A stretch of DNA of 37,482 nucleotides from Pseudomonadota bacterium (GTDB lineage Bacteria > Myxococcota_A > Polyangia > Fen-1088), in assembly GCA_017881245.1 (NCBI GenBank), contig JADGRC010000022.1, forward strand, positions 1 through 37,482, written 5' to 3'. The notes beneath the pieces are model-generated. The model was not told where the DNA came from. It worked only from the letters and a program-made list of their open reading frames with translations, and searched no databases. Of this stretch, positions 29,562-37,482 are shown piece after piece. Within the stretch, counting starts at the first letter, position 1. Each line of letters begins with the position of its first letter. The position numbers and the translations under genes were made by a program.

Positions 29562-32222
29562 TTGAAGAAGCCCATCCCGTTCGGCAAGTACTATCTCCTC
29601 GAGCGCATCAACGTAGGAGGTATGGCTGAAGTATTCAGGGCGAAGGCCTTCGGGGTCGAGGGATTCGAACGTCTGGTGGCCGTCAAGAAGATCTTGCCCA
29701 ACATCGCAGAGGACGAAGAGTTCATCGCGATGTTCATCGACGAGGCCAAGATCGCGGTGCAGTTGCAGCACGCGAACATCGCGCAGATTTTCGACTTGGG
29801 AAAGGTCGAGGGCAGCTTCTTCATCGCCTTGGAATTCGTGCGCGGGCGCGATCTGCGCGCGATGTTCGATCGGGTTCGCCAAAAGGGCGAGGTGATGCCC
29901 ACGCCGCAGGCTTGTTTCATCGTGATGCAGGTTTGCGAAGGGTTGGACTACGCCCACAACAAGCGCGACGGTCAGGGGCAGGAGCTGCACCTAGTTCACC
30001 GCGATATCTCGCCACAGAATGTGTTGGTCGGTTTCGAAGGCGAGATCAAGGTGATCGATTTCGGGATCGCCAAGGCCGCGGGCAAGGCTTCGAAGACCCA
30101 GGCGGGCATCCTGAAGGGGAAGTTCGGGTATATGTCGCCCGAGCAAGTCCGCGGGCTGCCGATTGACCGCCGCAGCGATATTTTTTCGGTGGGTATCGTC
30201 CTTTACGAGCTGCTCACCGGGGAACGGTTGTTCATGGGCGAAAGCGACTTTTCTACCTTGGAGAAAGTTCGCAACGTCGAGATTTTGCCTCCGTCTTCGT
30301 ACAACAAGTCGATCCCGGAGGAATTGGAGCGGATCGCGCTGAAGGCGCTGGCCAAGGATCCCGAGGATCGCTACCAGAACGCCATCGACCTTCATGATGA
30401 TTTGCAGGCGTTCCTGTACACCAAAGGGGAGTTGTATTCGCGCAAGGATCTGGCCGCCTGGATGAAGAAGATGTTCCCCGCCGAGATCGAGGAAGAGAAC
30501 ACCAAGGCGGAGCAGTTCCGTGAGATCGTGGCGCCGCGCCCCGGTTCGCCCCGCAAGACCATGCTGGGGACAGGACTTCCGACGGCTGGCTTGCCGGGGT
30601 CCTCCGCGGCGTCGGGAGCCGCGCCCTCGTCTCAGGGGGCGGTCCGTCAAAGCGACATGGCCGATCGCGGTTCGAGCACCGAGGAGATGGGCTGGGACGA
30701 GGAGGAGCTCGACACCCAGATATTTGAAAAGGAGGCGACGGCCGAGCCCGAGGTGCTGGGATCGCACGACATTTTCGAGGACGACGACGATCGCACCGTC
30801 GCCAACGAACCCCCGCCGGACATCTTGAGGGCAGCCACCGCGCCGAATCTGGCCACACCACAGCCGCGGCTTGTCCCGCGCTCGGAGAGCGTTACGTCCC
30901 CGAGCATCCGCACGCCAGGACCGCCTCCGGGACGCTTGTTGGGACCACCGACTGGGGCGCCGAAGACCCTGTTTGGAGCCGCGGGGTCACACCCGCCCAC
31001 GTTGCCGCCTCCGATATCACCGGGTCGGCCGATGGGAACCACAACGCCGCCGTCGAGCGGCCCACGGCGCCTGACGAGATCCTCACTGTCGATTCCCGCC
31101 GTGCTTCCCGCCGTGCCCACCCCGTCAATTGGTGCTCTTCGACGCCGACCCGATGGTGCTGACGAGTCGATGGCGGGGCCGACCTCCAGGGGTGGTTCGC
31201 GGGCCAGGACGTTGACCCTCTTGGGTCTGGCGGTTCTGATCCTCATCGGAGGCGGGGCCGGAATTTATTTCTGGTCGATCAATCGTTCGGGCAAGGTCGA
31301 AATCAGCATTGTTCCGTCAGATGCGACCATCCTCGTCGACAACGTGAAAGTGGCGGATCACTCGCCTTTCGTCCTCGAGAAGCCGCCTGGGCCATACGCG
31401 GTTTCCGCTGTACGCCCCGGGTATGCGCGCAACGATCAAAACGTCGAGATCAAGGCGGGTCAGACGGCCGCCTTTTCGGTGACCCTGGAGGCGGCTGCCG
31501 ACACGGGGTTCGAACTGACCAGCGAGCCACCGGGTGGATTGGTCTGGCTGGATGGCAATCCTATGAGCGGCCCGGACGGTCAGGCCCGCACGGACTTTCG
31601 CGCCTATCGGATTCCTCCCGGCAAACACATCGTGGAAATCAAAGGTGATCCCAAACGGCAACCCTGGCGCGAAGAGATCCAAGTCGAGCCAGGGATCATC
31701 AAAAAGATCAAGGCGGCGCTGCTTCCGATCGGGAGCGGCGAATCTCCGCCCCGGGCCGTGGCCCCCGCGGTGGCGCCGCCCGCCGCGGTGGTGTCGCCGC
31801 CCTCGCCGGTGACTCCGGCGCAGGCGTCCCAAACGGCCACCAACGCCGAGACGTCGTCGGCAGCGGCAGCGGCAGCGGCAGCATCTCCACTGCGCAAGCG
31901 TCGCTTGCTCAAGACCGACAGTCCGACTGACTCCGAGCCGCCGCCTCAACCACGCCGCAGCCCCGTGGTGTCGGCCGATGACTCAGCAGGTGGGGGGGGG
32001 ACAGATTGCACCATAACAGTGGGAACCCGTCCCTGGTCCGAGATCTGGATCGACGGCAGGAACACAGGGCGGCACACGCCCTACTCGGAGAGCATTTCAT
32101 GCGGGAAGCACAAGCTGACGTTCAAGCGTCCGGATCTGAATTTGATGCGAATCGAGAACATCACGGTGCGCGCGGGGGAAAAATTCAAGCAGTCGTTTTC
32201 CCTCGATCAAGATGCCGAGTAG
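29562..32222 (+). CDS. Large transmembrane Ser/Thr protein kinase with three C-terminal PEGA-like modules
   Basis: This 886-residue kinase starts at TTG 29562 (AGGAA nearby); the glycine loop INVGGMAEVF begins at residue 16, so a later start is not possible. Kinase domain about 8-280: Lys42 (VAVKK), LVHRDISPQN (Asp148), DFG at 166-168, YMSPEQVRG. Residues 320-545 are a Pro/Ser/Thr-rich linker with acidic patches (EEMGWDEEELDTQ, FEDDDDRTVANE). The TM helix is TLTLLGLAVLILIGGGAGIYFW (about 551-573). PEGA-like modules follow at about 576-645, 647-720 and 815-885; the third contains a Cys pair (DCTITV, ISCGKHK). PEGA domains fold outside the membrane. Its stop overlaps the next gene by 11 bases, so it heads an envelope-glycan-type operon. 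Confidence 0.95.
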   Translation: MKKPIPFGKYYLLERINVGGMAEVFRAKAFGVEGFERLVAVKKILPNIAEDEEFIAMFIDEAKIAVQLQHANIAQIFDLGKVEGSFFIALEFVRGRDLRAMFDRVRQKGEVMPTPQACFIVMQVCEGLDYAHNKRDGQGQELHLVHRDISPQNVLVGFEGEIKVIDFGIAKAAGKASKTQAGILKGKFGYMSPEQVRGLPIDRRSDIFSVGIVLYELLTGERLFMGESDFSTLEKVRNVEILPPSSYNKSIPEELERIALKALAKDPEDRYQNAIDLHDDLQAFLYTKGELYSRKDLAAWMKKMFPAEIEEENTKAEQFREIVAPRPGSPRKTMLGTGLPTAGLPGSSAASGAAPSSQGAVRQSDMADRGSSTEEMGWDEEELDTQIFEKEATAEPEVLGSHDIFEDDDDRTVANEPPPDILRAATAPNLATPQPRLVPRSESVTSPSIRTPGPPPGRLLGPPTGAPKTLFGAAGSHPPTLPPPISPGRPMGTTTPPSSGPRRLTRSSLSIPAVLPAVPTPSIGALRRRPDGADESMAGPTSRGGSRARTLTLLGLAVLILIGGGAGIYFWSINRSGKVEISIVPSDATILVDNVKVADHSPFVLEKPPGPYAVSAVRPGYARNDQNVEIKAGQTAAFSVTLEAAADTGFELTSEPPGGLVWLDGNPMSGPDGQARTDFRAYRIPPGKHIVEIKGDPKRQPWREEIQVEPGIIKKIKAALLPIGSGESPPRAVAPAVAPPAAVVSPPSPVTPAQASQTATNAETSSAAAAAAAASPLRKRRLLKTDSPTDSEPPPQPRRSPVVSADDSAGGGGTDCTITVGTRPWSEIWIDGRNTGRHTPYSESISCGKHKLTFKRPDLNLMRIENITVRAGEKFKQSFSLDQDAE

Positions 32223-33732
32223 GTTGCCCGTGACCTTGCGGGCCACATCGGATCTGTCGCCGTTCCCCCAGGCGCATCGGCCGCGGCAGCCCTTGCTGGC
32301 CTCCGACGACTTGGTGGGAGCGTGGAACGACTATTTTCGCCACGCCGGGGAGCCGCCCCGCCACCCGGGCGCACGCGATTTCATGCACGCGGACTTGCGC
32401 GCGGCCTTGGCGAGATTGGTGTCGTCGGATGCTCGCGTATTGGAGGTCGGTTGCGGTCGCGGCGATCTGGTGGCGTCATTGCCGAACGCGGCGAAGATGG
32501 GCATCGACGCTCTGCCGGAATGCGTTTCGGAGGCCCGGCTGGCACACCCCGATGTTCGTTTCGAGGAGGCGGACATTCTGGAGATGTCGCGCCCACCGTC
32601 GGACGTGTCGACGCGGTGGGACGCCATCATCTGCGATCGACTCGCGCACAGCGTCCTTGACATCAAGACACTGTTCGAAAATTTGCGCCATCAGCTTGCC
32701 GAGGGTGGCCGGCTCTACCTGACCGCGTTCAACTATCTCTGGGAGAATCCCACGCGGCTTGCCGAGCTGGCGGGCTGGAAGCGCCCGGCGCCCACGGCGA
32801 ACTGGTTGTCGGACAGCGATTTTCGAAACCTGTTCGATATCGCGGGGCTGGAGGTCGTCAAATACGAGGATCGCCTGATGCTGCCGCTCCACGTGCCAGG
32901 CCTTGGTCCCATCCTGAACCGCTACCTGGTTCGGGTGCCACCGCTGCATACGCTTTCGCTGTATCGAATCTACGTTCTGCGGGCGGCCACGCGTCTGCCT
33001 GTTCCGCGCAAGGTCAGCGTCAGCGTCGTTGTGCCGGCACGCAACGAGGCCGGAAACATTCAGGCGGCCATCGATCGAACGCCGGTGATGGGAAGTGGAA
33101 CCGAGATCATTTTCATCGAGGGACATTCGAGTGACGGCACATGGCCTGCCATCCAGAAGGCGATCGCCGACTATCGGGGTCCCCTCAAGTTGTCCGCGTA
33201 CCAACAAACGGGCAAAGGCAAGGGCGACGCTGTTCGTTTGGGTTTCGAGAAAGCCACCGGCGATCTCTTGATGATCCTGGACGCGGATCTGACGGTGCCG
33301 CCCGAGGATCTGCCCAGTTTCTACGATGTCGTGGCGCGCGGGCAGGCGGACTATGTCCAAGGGACGCGCCTCGTCTATCCGATGGAAGCGGGAGCGATGC
33401 GGTTCTTCAACAAGATCGGCAACGTGGCTTTCTCGCAGTTGTTCACGTACCTGCTCCAGCAGCCCATCAAGGACACCTTGTGCGGAACCAAGGTCCTGTG
33501 GCGCAGGGACTACGAGCGAATTGCGGCCAATCGATCGTACTTCGGTGACTTTGATCCATTCGGCGATTTCGATCTGATCTTTGGCGCCGCTCGCCTCAAT
33601 CTGAAGATTGCGGAGATCCCGGTGCGGTACCGCGATCGCGTGTACGGACAGACCAACATCTCGCGTTGGAAGCATGGCGCGTTGTTGTTGCGGATGTCCT
33701 TGATCGCCGCTCGTAAACTGAAATTCGTCTGA
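32212..33732 (+). CDS. Fused class I methyltransferase and family-2 glycosyltransferase
   Basis: This 506-residue bifunctional protein has an N-terminal AdoMet methyltransferase (about 33-225) with VLEVGCGRGDLVASL (motif I, 77-90), a D-rich motif at FEEADIL, and GGRLYLTAFNYLWENP. After an extended linker comes a family 2 glycosyltransferase (about 268-500) of the dolichol-phosphate-mannose-synthase type. It has SVVVPARNEAGNI, IIFIEGHSSDGTW, LMILDADLTVPPEDL with the metal-binding DxD at 357-359, and YGQTNISRWKHGALL. No TM helix is evident, so it is likely peripheral. It starts inside the kinase gene (11-base overlap). The substrate could be a polyprenyl-phosphate or nucleotide sugar; this is inferred from the family. 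Confidence 0.93.
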   Translation: MPSRLPVTLRATSDLSPFPQAHRPRQPLLASDDLVGAWNDYFRHAGEPPRHPGARDFMHADLRAALARLVSSDARVLEVGCGRGDLVASLPNAAKMGIDALPECVSEARLAHPDVRFEEADILEMSRPPSDVSTRWDAIICDRLAHSVLDIKTLFENLRHQLAEGGRLYLTAFNYLWENPTRLAELAGWKRPAPTANWLSDSDFRNLFDIAGLEVVKYEDRLMLPLHVPGLGPILNRYLVRVPPLHTLSLYRIYVLRAATRLPVPRKVSVSVVVPARNEAGNIQAAIDRTPVMGSGTEIIFIEGHSSDGTWPAIQKAIADYRGPLKLSAYQQTGKGKGDAVRLGFEKATGDLLMILDADLTVPPEDLPSFYDVVARGQADYVQGTRLVYPMEAGAMRFFNKIGNVAFSQLFTYLLQQPIKDTLCGTKVLWRRDYERIAANRSYFGDFDPFGDFDLIFGAARLNLKIAEIPVRYRDRVYGQTNISRWKHGALLLRMSLIAARKLKFV

Positions 33733-33738
33733 GGGGCC

Positions 33739-34512
33739 GTGATCACCGAGGAATTGCGACTTCGGACGCTGGCAAGGTACGAACGGCACCGCGAGGCCTG
33801 GGGGGCCAATGAGGCGCTGCGAATTCTGTACGCCGAATGGTACGGGCGCATAGCCAAACAGCTTCCCGATCCGGCACTGGGGCCGTTCATCGAGATCGGG
33901 TCTGGACCCGGACTGGCCCGTTCGTTCATACCGGGTTTGAAGTTGACGGACATCGTCTTGGCGTCCTGGCACGATGGCGAGGCGAGCGCGGATCGTCTAC
34001 CGGTGGCCGATGCCAGCCTGGGGGCGCTCGTTTTGTTCGACGTCCTTCATCACTTGTCCTCGCCGGCCTCATTTTTCGATGAGGCCGCGCGCGCTCTGGC
34101 GGATGGCGGTCGTATCGTGATGTGCGAACCGTACGTGAGCCCCGTGTCATTTCCCGCGTACAAGTGGTTTCATCCCGAATCTCTGGTTCTGGGCGTGGAT
34201 CCCTTGGCCGATCAGGTAGAGGACCCGTCGGGGAAGGATCCCTTTGACGGAAATCAGGCGATTCCCATGTTGACCTTTGGGCGGAAGGTCGGGCTGGCTC
34301 GCTTCGCGAAACGGTTCCCCACCCTGGTCGTGCGGTCCGTCGAACGGTTCGCGGGACTCGCCCATCCGGCTTCGGGGGGATTCGGACGATCGCCGTTCTT
34401 GCCCATGGCGCTGTGGCGTTTGCTTTATGCGGCCGAGCGTCGCTTGCCGTCCTGGGTGTATCGCCTGATCGGCTTTCGCATGCTGATCGTGATCGAGAAC
34501 CGAAAGCATTGA
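33739..34512 (+). CDS. Class I SAM-dependent methyltransferase
   Basis: This 257-residue methyltransferase starts at GTG 33739 with GAGGGG just before, six bases after the fusion gene's stop, so it is in the same operon. Motif I is FIEIGSGPGLARSF; DIVLASWHDGEASADRLPVADASLGALVLFDVLHHLSSPASFFDEAARALADGGRIVMCEPY carries motifs II-III. The C-terminal part (EIVLGVDPLADQ region to RLLYAAERRLPSWVYRLIGFRML) is amphipathic and may touch the membrane. The pattern suits methylation of a sugar or lipid intermediate made by the upstream glycosyltransferase. A rightward terminator region with three hairpins follows. Confidence 0.9.
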   Translation: MITEELRLRTLARYERHREAWGANEALRILYAEWYGRIAKQLPDPALGPFIEIGSGPGLARSFIPGLKLTDIVLASWHDGEASADRLPVADASLGALVLFDVLHHLSSPASFFDEAARALADGGRIVMCEPYVSPVSFPAYKWFHPESLVLGVDPLADQVEDPSGKDPFDGNQAIPMLTFGRKVGLARFAKRFPTLVVRSVERFAGLAHPASGGFGRSPFLPMALWRLLYAAERRLPSWVYRLIGFRMLIVIENRKH

Positions 34513-34751
34513 CGACGTCCTCGCGCGGCCCTTTCCACGCTGACTAGCCCCCTTGCGGCGGCGCAGCCGCTCTAGATGCCTTACCCGGAGGAAATGTGAA
34601 CGAATGAAGCAAGTTTCCGGATGGCGATCGCGGTAGCTTTTCCAAGCACCCAGAGGCGCAGCTTTGCTGCGCCGGGATCGACGGCTTAGAGATCCGTCGG
34701 GAGGGGCCCGCGGGGAGGGGTCCGCCCCTTCCCGCGAGCGCCGAAGGCGCT
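34513..34751. terminator. Hairpin-rich convergent intergenic region
   Basis: It lies between a rightward gene end (34512) and a leftward gene end (34752). Three perfect or near-perfect hairpins are visible: GGCGCAGC-TTT-GCTGCGCC at 34655-34673, an 11-bp G-rich stem with TCCG loop at 34710-34735 (one G-T pair), and AGCGCC-GAA-GGCGCT at 34737-34751 touching the leftward stop. None has a long U-run. Together they should stop transcription from both sides. No gene is supported in the 239 bases. Confidence 0.6.
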
Positions 34752-35393
34752 TTACGTCTTGGTCCAGGCGGTGCACTGGTAAAGGGCCGCTCTCGTCGGG
34801 ACCCCGGGTGGAAACGCCACGCGCGCCACGGGTCTCAGTATACGAGACAGGGCCGCGGCGATGCGGACCGGCGGGGTGACGTGATGAGCGTCGATACCCT
34901 TGAAGCCGATCAACGAGAACGCTTTGCTCATGAGCGGGCTGACCATGGGATATCCCGTGACGAGCGTTCCCCCCGGCGCCAGGGCGCGCGCCAGGCCATG
35001 GGCCGCTCCGTCGGAGTCGGCGATGTGTTCGAGCACGGAAAAACAGACAATGGCGTCGTAGAAGTCCGTGGGAAGATCCCCATCGCGCAACAAGTCGGCC
35101 GATCGGAATGTTGCCTGGCACCCGGGGGCCACCAACGTGTCGAGCCCCGTGGCGAGAGTGAGATCGGTGCCCGAATATTCGGGATACCTCTTGGTCAAAG
35201 TGGGAACCAGGACGCCGCTGCCGACTCCGACCTCCAGGACGCGCCGGCCCCCCGGTGGGAGCAGGTCGAGGCCCATCTGCAGCCGGTGGCGATAGAGCCA
35301 GCCAACCACGGGATGGTAGTAGTACGGCAGAGGATCGTGGGCGTCGTTGGGCCGTAAGGTTCCACGTGGCGGAAGCTCCAAATGGACGCTCAT
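34752..35393 (-). CDS. Class I SAM-dependent methyltransferase
   Basis: This 213-residue methyltransferase has an N-terminal YYYHPVVGWLYRHRLQMGLDLLPPG, motif I VLEVGVGSGVLVPTL and FRSADLLRDGDLPTDFYDAIVCFSVLEHIADSDGAAHGLARALAPGGTLVTGYPMVSPL. The PLMSKAFSLIGFKGIDAHHVTPP segment is unlike the other two methyltransferases in the window. It starts at ATG 35393, overlapping the TPR-like gene's TGA (ATGA). It is the last gene of the leftward operon begun by the sigma-54 activator. The substrate is unknown. Confidence 0.9.
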   Translation of the reverse strand: MSVHLELPPRGTLRPNDAHDPLPYYYHPVVGWLYRHRLQMGLDLLPPGGRRVLEVGVGSGVLVPTLTKRYPEYSGTDLTLATGLDTLVAPGCQATFRSADLLRDGDLPTDFYDAIVCFSVLEHIADSDGAAHGLARALAPGGTLVTGYPMVSPLMSKAFSLIGFKGIDAHHVTPPVRIAAALSRILRPVARVAFPPGVPTRAALYQCTAWTKT

Positions 35394-36310
35394 CTCGAAC
35401 CGCAGTGTGGCTGAAGGGTTGCGTCCAGATCAACTCCCGGAGCGACACGTGGTCCGAGAATCAGGGAGAACGCCTCGGGCGCGTAGGGGTAACGCTCGGC
35501 AATCAGTTTTTGCAACGAGGCTGCCCCGGCCGCCAGTTCATCCGCCAGGTGGCGGCCATGGAGCTCCGCGAGTTTTCGCGCAATCTCGGCGCGTGTCTCG
35601 GGGTTGCTGGTCGCTTCAAATGTCCGTTCCAGGTGGGCGATGGCCAGCTCCTCGCCGCCCTGTTTGGTCAACATGCGAGCGGCCAGATTGGGCAACCAAG
35701 GGGGGACACCGTCGAGCAGGGTCGCCTGGCGCAACGCTTCGACGCCTTGCTGCCGCCAGTCAGCCACGCGGGGATCATCTTCGCCGACCAGCCTCGGCAG
35801 CTCGAACAGCAAGTTGAACCCTCTTTGAAAGGGCAGCTCCCAGTCGCCCGGGAATTCGTGGCTGCCGCGCTCCAGAAGTCGGTTGGCCGCCAACAACGCC
35901 TCGACTGTGATTGCCCGGCCGTTGTACACGAGCATCGCGGCGCCGCGCAGATAAAGGCGATGAAAGTGGGGGTCGAGGTCCGCGGCCGTGTTGAGCGCGC
36001 GGTCGAGCCAGAGCTGTTCGCCGCGCGAGGCGATCTGCGACCCGAAGTACACATTCGCGCGGGCCGCGACCAGGTCGGCGGCCATTTCCCTATGACCGAG
36101 GCTGAGGAAGCGCAACATCGCGACCGGCGGGAGTCCGAGGGTGTCGGCCTCGGGTGGCCACGCGCTTCGCAATGTCAGCGCCGTTCGCAAGGAGTGTCGC
36201 GCCCCGGCGAACAGGGCCAAAATCGCCAGGATCGCCAAGATCGCGATGCCGGTGGGCAACGCCGCCCATCCCGGGCGCCGCCGCGGCATCGTCCGGAGGT
36301 TCGATTTCAT
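35390..36310 (-). CDS. Membrane-anchored TPR-like protein
   Basis: This 306-residue protein has a basic N-terminus, one TM helix (LPTGIAILAILAILALFAG) and then a large periplasmic or cytoplasmic helical-repeat domain. Recognisable phrases are LGHREMAADLVAARANVYFG, WLDRALNTAADLDPHFHRLYLRGAAMLVYNGRAITVEALLAANRLLERGSHEFPGDWELPFQRGFNLLFELPRL and PPWLPNLAARMLTKQGGEELAIAHLERTFE. This pattern is of a TPR-family protein I associate with deltaproteobacteria and Acidobacteria, though without a set function. ATG 36310 overlaps the activator gene's stop. It lies between a PilR-like regulator and a methyltransferase. Confidence 0.85.
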   Translation of the reverse strand: MKSNLRTMPRRRPGWAALPTGIAILAILAILALFAGARHSLRTALTLRSAWPPEADTLGLPPVAMLRFLSLGHREMAADLVAARANVYFGSQIASRGEQLWLDRALNTAADLDPHFHRLYLRGAAMLVYNGRAITVEALLAANRLLERGSHEFPGDWELPFQRGFNLLFELPRLVGEDDPRVADWRQQGVEALRQATLLDGVPPWLPNLAARMLTKQGGEELAIAHLERTFEATSNPETRAEIARKLAELHGRHLADELAAGAASLQKLIAERYPYAPEAFSLILGPRVAPGVDLDATLQPHCGSR

Positions 36311-37482
36311 CGGGCTCCGCCAGCGCCCGACCCGTCGCCAGACTTTCTGCTCGGCGATGGGTCCAAGGGAGCCGGATCAGTCGCGGGCGGTTCGGTGGAA
36401 TCGACGTCGCGCGAACCGTCCCCGTGGGCATCATTGCGATCACCCTCCGTGGCTCCCCCGAGATCCTCGCCGCCAGCGATGCCGAGCTTGGAGAGACGGT
36501 ATCGCATCGATCGAAACGAGATGCCCAGGAGGCGGGCGGCCTCGGTCCGGTTGCCGCCGGTGCGCTCCAGCGCGCGCAGAATGATGCCCCGCTCGAACGA
36601 TTCGACCTCGCGTTCCAGATTCAGGCCTTCGGCCGCGAAGTCGGCGGCGACGTCGACGGCGGCTCGCGTGCCTCGAGATCCCACGACGCGCAATTCGGGC
36701 AGGCCGTCGACGGTGATGCGGTTGTCGGACGACAGTGTCACGGCGCGCTCGATCAGGTTCTCCAACTCACGCACGTTGCCGGGAAAATTGTAGCGCGCGA
36801 GAACGGCCATCGCCGCGGGATCGATCTCCGTCACCCGTCGACCGTGTTCGGCGGAGAACTTGCGCAGGAAATGCTCCACCAAAAGGGCCACGTCTTCGCG
36901 CCGCTCGCGCAAAGGCGGCATGCGGATCTGGATCACGTTCAGTCTGTAGAAGAGATCCTGACGGAAGGACCCGCGCTCGACTTCGGTCTCCAGATCTCGG
37001 TTCGTGGCGGCGACGACGCGCACGTCAACGTCTTTCTCCACGACACCTCCGACGCGCTTGACGCGCCTTTCCTGCAGAACGCGAAGGAGCTTGACCTGCA
37101 TCGGCTGCGGCAACTCACCGATCTCATCCAGGAACAGCGTGCCGCCGTTCGCGGCTTCGAAGAGTCCTTCCTTGTCCGTGGTGGCCCCCGTGAAGGCGCC
37201 CTTGACGTGGCCGAAGAGCTCGGATTCCAGCAACGCCTCCGGGATGGCACCGCAGTTCACCGCCACGAACGCGTGATCCGCGCGGGGCGACAGCTCGTGC
37301 AAAGCGCGGGCGGCCAGTTCCTTGCCCGTGCCCGATTCTCCAACCAGGAGCACGCTGGTCCGGGCGGGGGCAATCTTGCGAATCATGTCGAACAGCCGTC
37401 CCATGGCGACGGACTTGCCCAGCAGTCGATCCAAGCGATAACGGCCCTGAATCTCCGCGCGCAACGTCACGTTCTGGCGCAA
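36307..37482 (-). CDS. Sigma-54-dependent transcriptional activator (PilR/NtrC-like), partial at 5' end
   Basis: The visible 391 residues contain a complete AAA+ domain and a C-terminal Fis-type helix-turn-helix. Walker A is GESGTGKE, the sigma-54 loop is GHVKGAFTGATTDKEG, Walker B is GGTLFLDEIGELP. The sensor-1 ATNRDLE, arginine-finger region FRQDLFYRLNVIQIRMPPLRERREDV and NFPGNVRELENLIERAV are also intact. HTH: RTGGNRTEAARLLGISFRSMRYRLSKLGI. The frame is open to the window edge; the residues there match the linker between a receiver and AAA+ domain in PilR-type proteins. So a receiver is probably upstream. An extra hydrophilic tail of about 55 residues follows the HTH, which is unusual. Confidence 0.94.
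   Translation of the reverse strand: MRQNVTLRAEIQGRYRLDRLLGKSVAMGRLFDMIRKIAPARTSVLLVGESGTGKELAARALHELSPRADHAFVAVNCGAIPEALLESELFGHVKGAFTGATTDKEGLFEAANGGTLFLDEIGELPQPMQVKLLRVLQERRVKRVGGVVEKDVDVRVVAATNRDLETEVERGSFRQDLFYRLNVIQIRMPPLRERREDVALLVEHFLRKFSAEHGRRVTEIDPAAMAVLARYNFPGNVRELENLIERAVTLSSDNRITVDGLPELRVVGSRGTRAAVDVAADFAAEGLNLEREVESFERGIILRALERTGGNRTEAARLLGISFRSMRYRLSKLGIAGGEDLGGATEGDRNDAHGDGSRDVDSTEPPATDPAPLDPSPSRKSGDGSGAGGAR

Noticed and set aside
32476..33972. Nearly 500-codon minus-strand open frame opposite the methyltransferase-glycosyltransferase genes
   Set aside because: GC-rich third positions keep the opposite strand open; the plus strand has clear enzyme motifs and tight operon spacing.
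34594..34636. GGAGGAA followed by ATG-TGA and then a 10-codon ORF at 34604
   Set aside because: A good ribosome-binding site but only start-stop and a very short frame; it lies in an intergenic region with hairpins and shows no further support as a gene.
34147..35448. Long minus-strand open frame covering the convergent intergenic region
   Set aside because: It runs across two real genes on different strands and through hairpins; low-complexity Arg/Ser-rich translation.

Overview
The window is GC-rich, densely coding chromosomal DNA with a strong G/C bias at third codon positions. It looks like a soil-type member of the Myxococcota (former deltaproteobacteria). The sequence support for this is two eukaryote-like Ser/Thr kinases with PEGA-type tails, a lipoprotein with a Gly-Gly-Thr-rich linker typical of myxobacterial surface proteins, a PilR-like sigma-54 activator, and several GTG/TTG starts. 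The lineage is inferred from gene content; no rRNA or tRNA gene is present to test it. I see no prophage, insertion sequence, integrase or CRISPR array.

Layout, left to right. (1) 1-5766: a partial NAD(P)-dependent epimerase, a sugar-binding lipoprotein and a divergent ROK-family regulator, then a J-domain protein, an SRAP-family (YedK/HMCES) DNA-protein crosslink protein and an inward-rectifier-type potassium channel. (2) 5892-7391: a secreted pectinesterase lipoprotein with a hexapeptide-repeat stalk. (3) 7426-11590: a tight leftward operon of an orphan sensor histidine kinase, a histone-deacetylase-fold amidohydrolase and a lipase-maturation-factor-like membrane protein. (4) 11750-14645: rplM-rpsI with a clear promoter, a Phd/VapC-type toxin-antitoxin pair with a duplicated palindromic operator, and a class I aminotransferase. 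(5) 14739-20986: an outer-membrane-barrel-like protein, a TlyA-RlmL fusion methyltransferase co-transcribed with a CBS/zinc-ribbon protein, and a first Ser/Thr kinase with a PEGA tail. (6) 21208-26020 (rightward): a hypothetical protein, larB, larC, a GAF/PAS protein that ends right after its histidine-phosphoacceptor domain, and a small conserved protein. (7) 26123-28010 (leftward): a CopG-like/MazF toxin-antitoxin pair and two small Ala/Pro-rich proteins. (8) 28072-34512 (rightward): a CysZ/EI24-like membrane protein, a cyclophilin, a large Ser/Thr kinase with three PEGA modules, a methyltransferase-glycosyltransferase fusion and a second methyltransferase. (9) 34752-37482 (leftward): the 5'-truncated sigma-54 activator, a TPR-like protein and a third methyltransferase, coupled by ATGA overlaps.

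How the genes may work together. larB and larC make two of the three steps toward the nickel-pincer nucleotide cofactor; larE and larA are not in the window. The kinase/methyltransferase-glycosyltransferase/methyltransferase run suggests phospho-regulated envelope or lipid-linked glycan synthesis. The sugar-binding lipoprotein, ROK regulator and epimerase suggest a carbohydrate-response locus, but the usual ABC ATPase and permease are not visible.

The strongest candidates for something new are the S4-less TlyA-RlmL fusion (two predicted 23S rRNA methyltransferases in one chain), the lar-linked sensor lacking an ATPase domain, and the compact promoter/operator layouts of the two toxin-antitoxin loci. 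All functions are read from motifs by eye; no database search was run.
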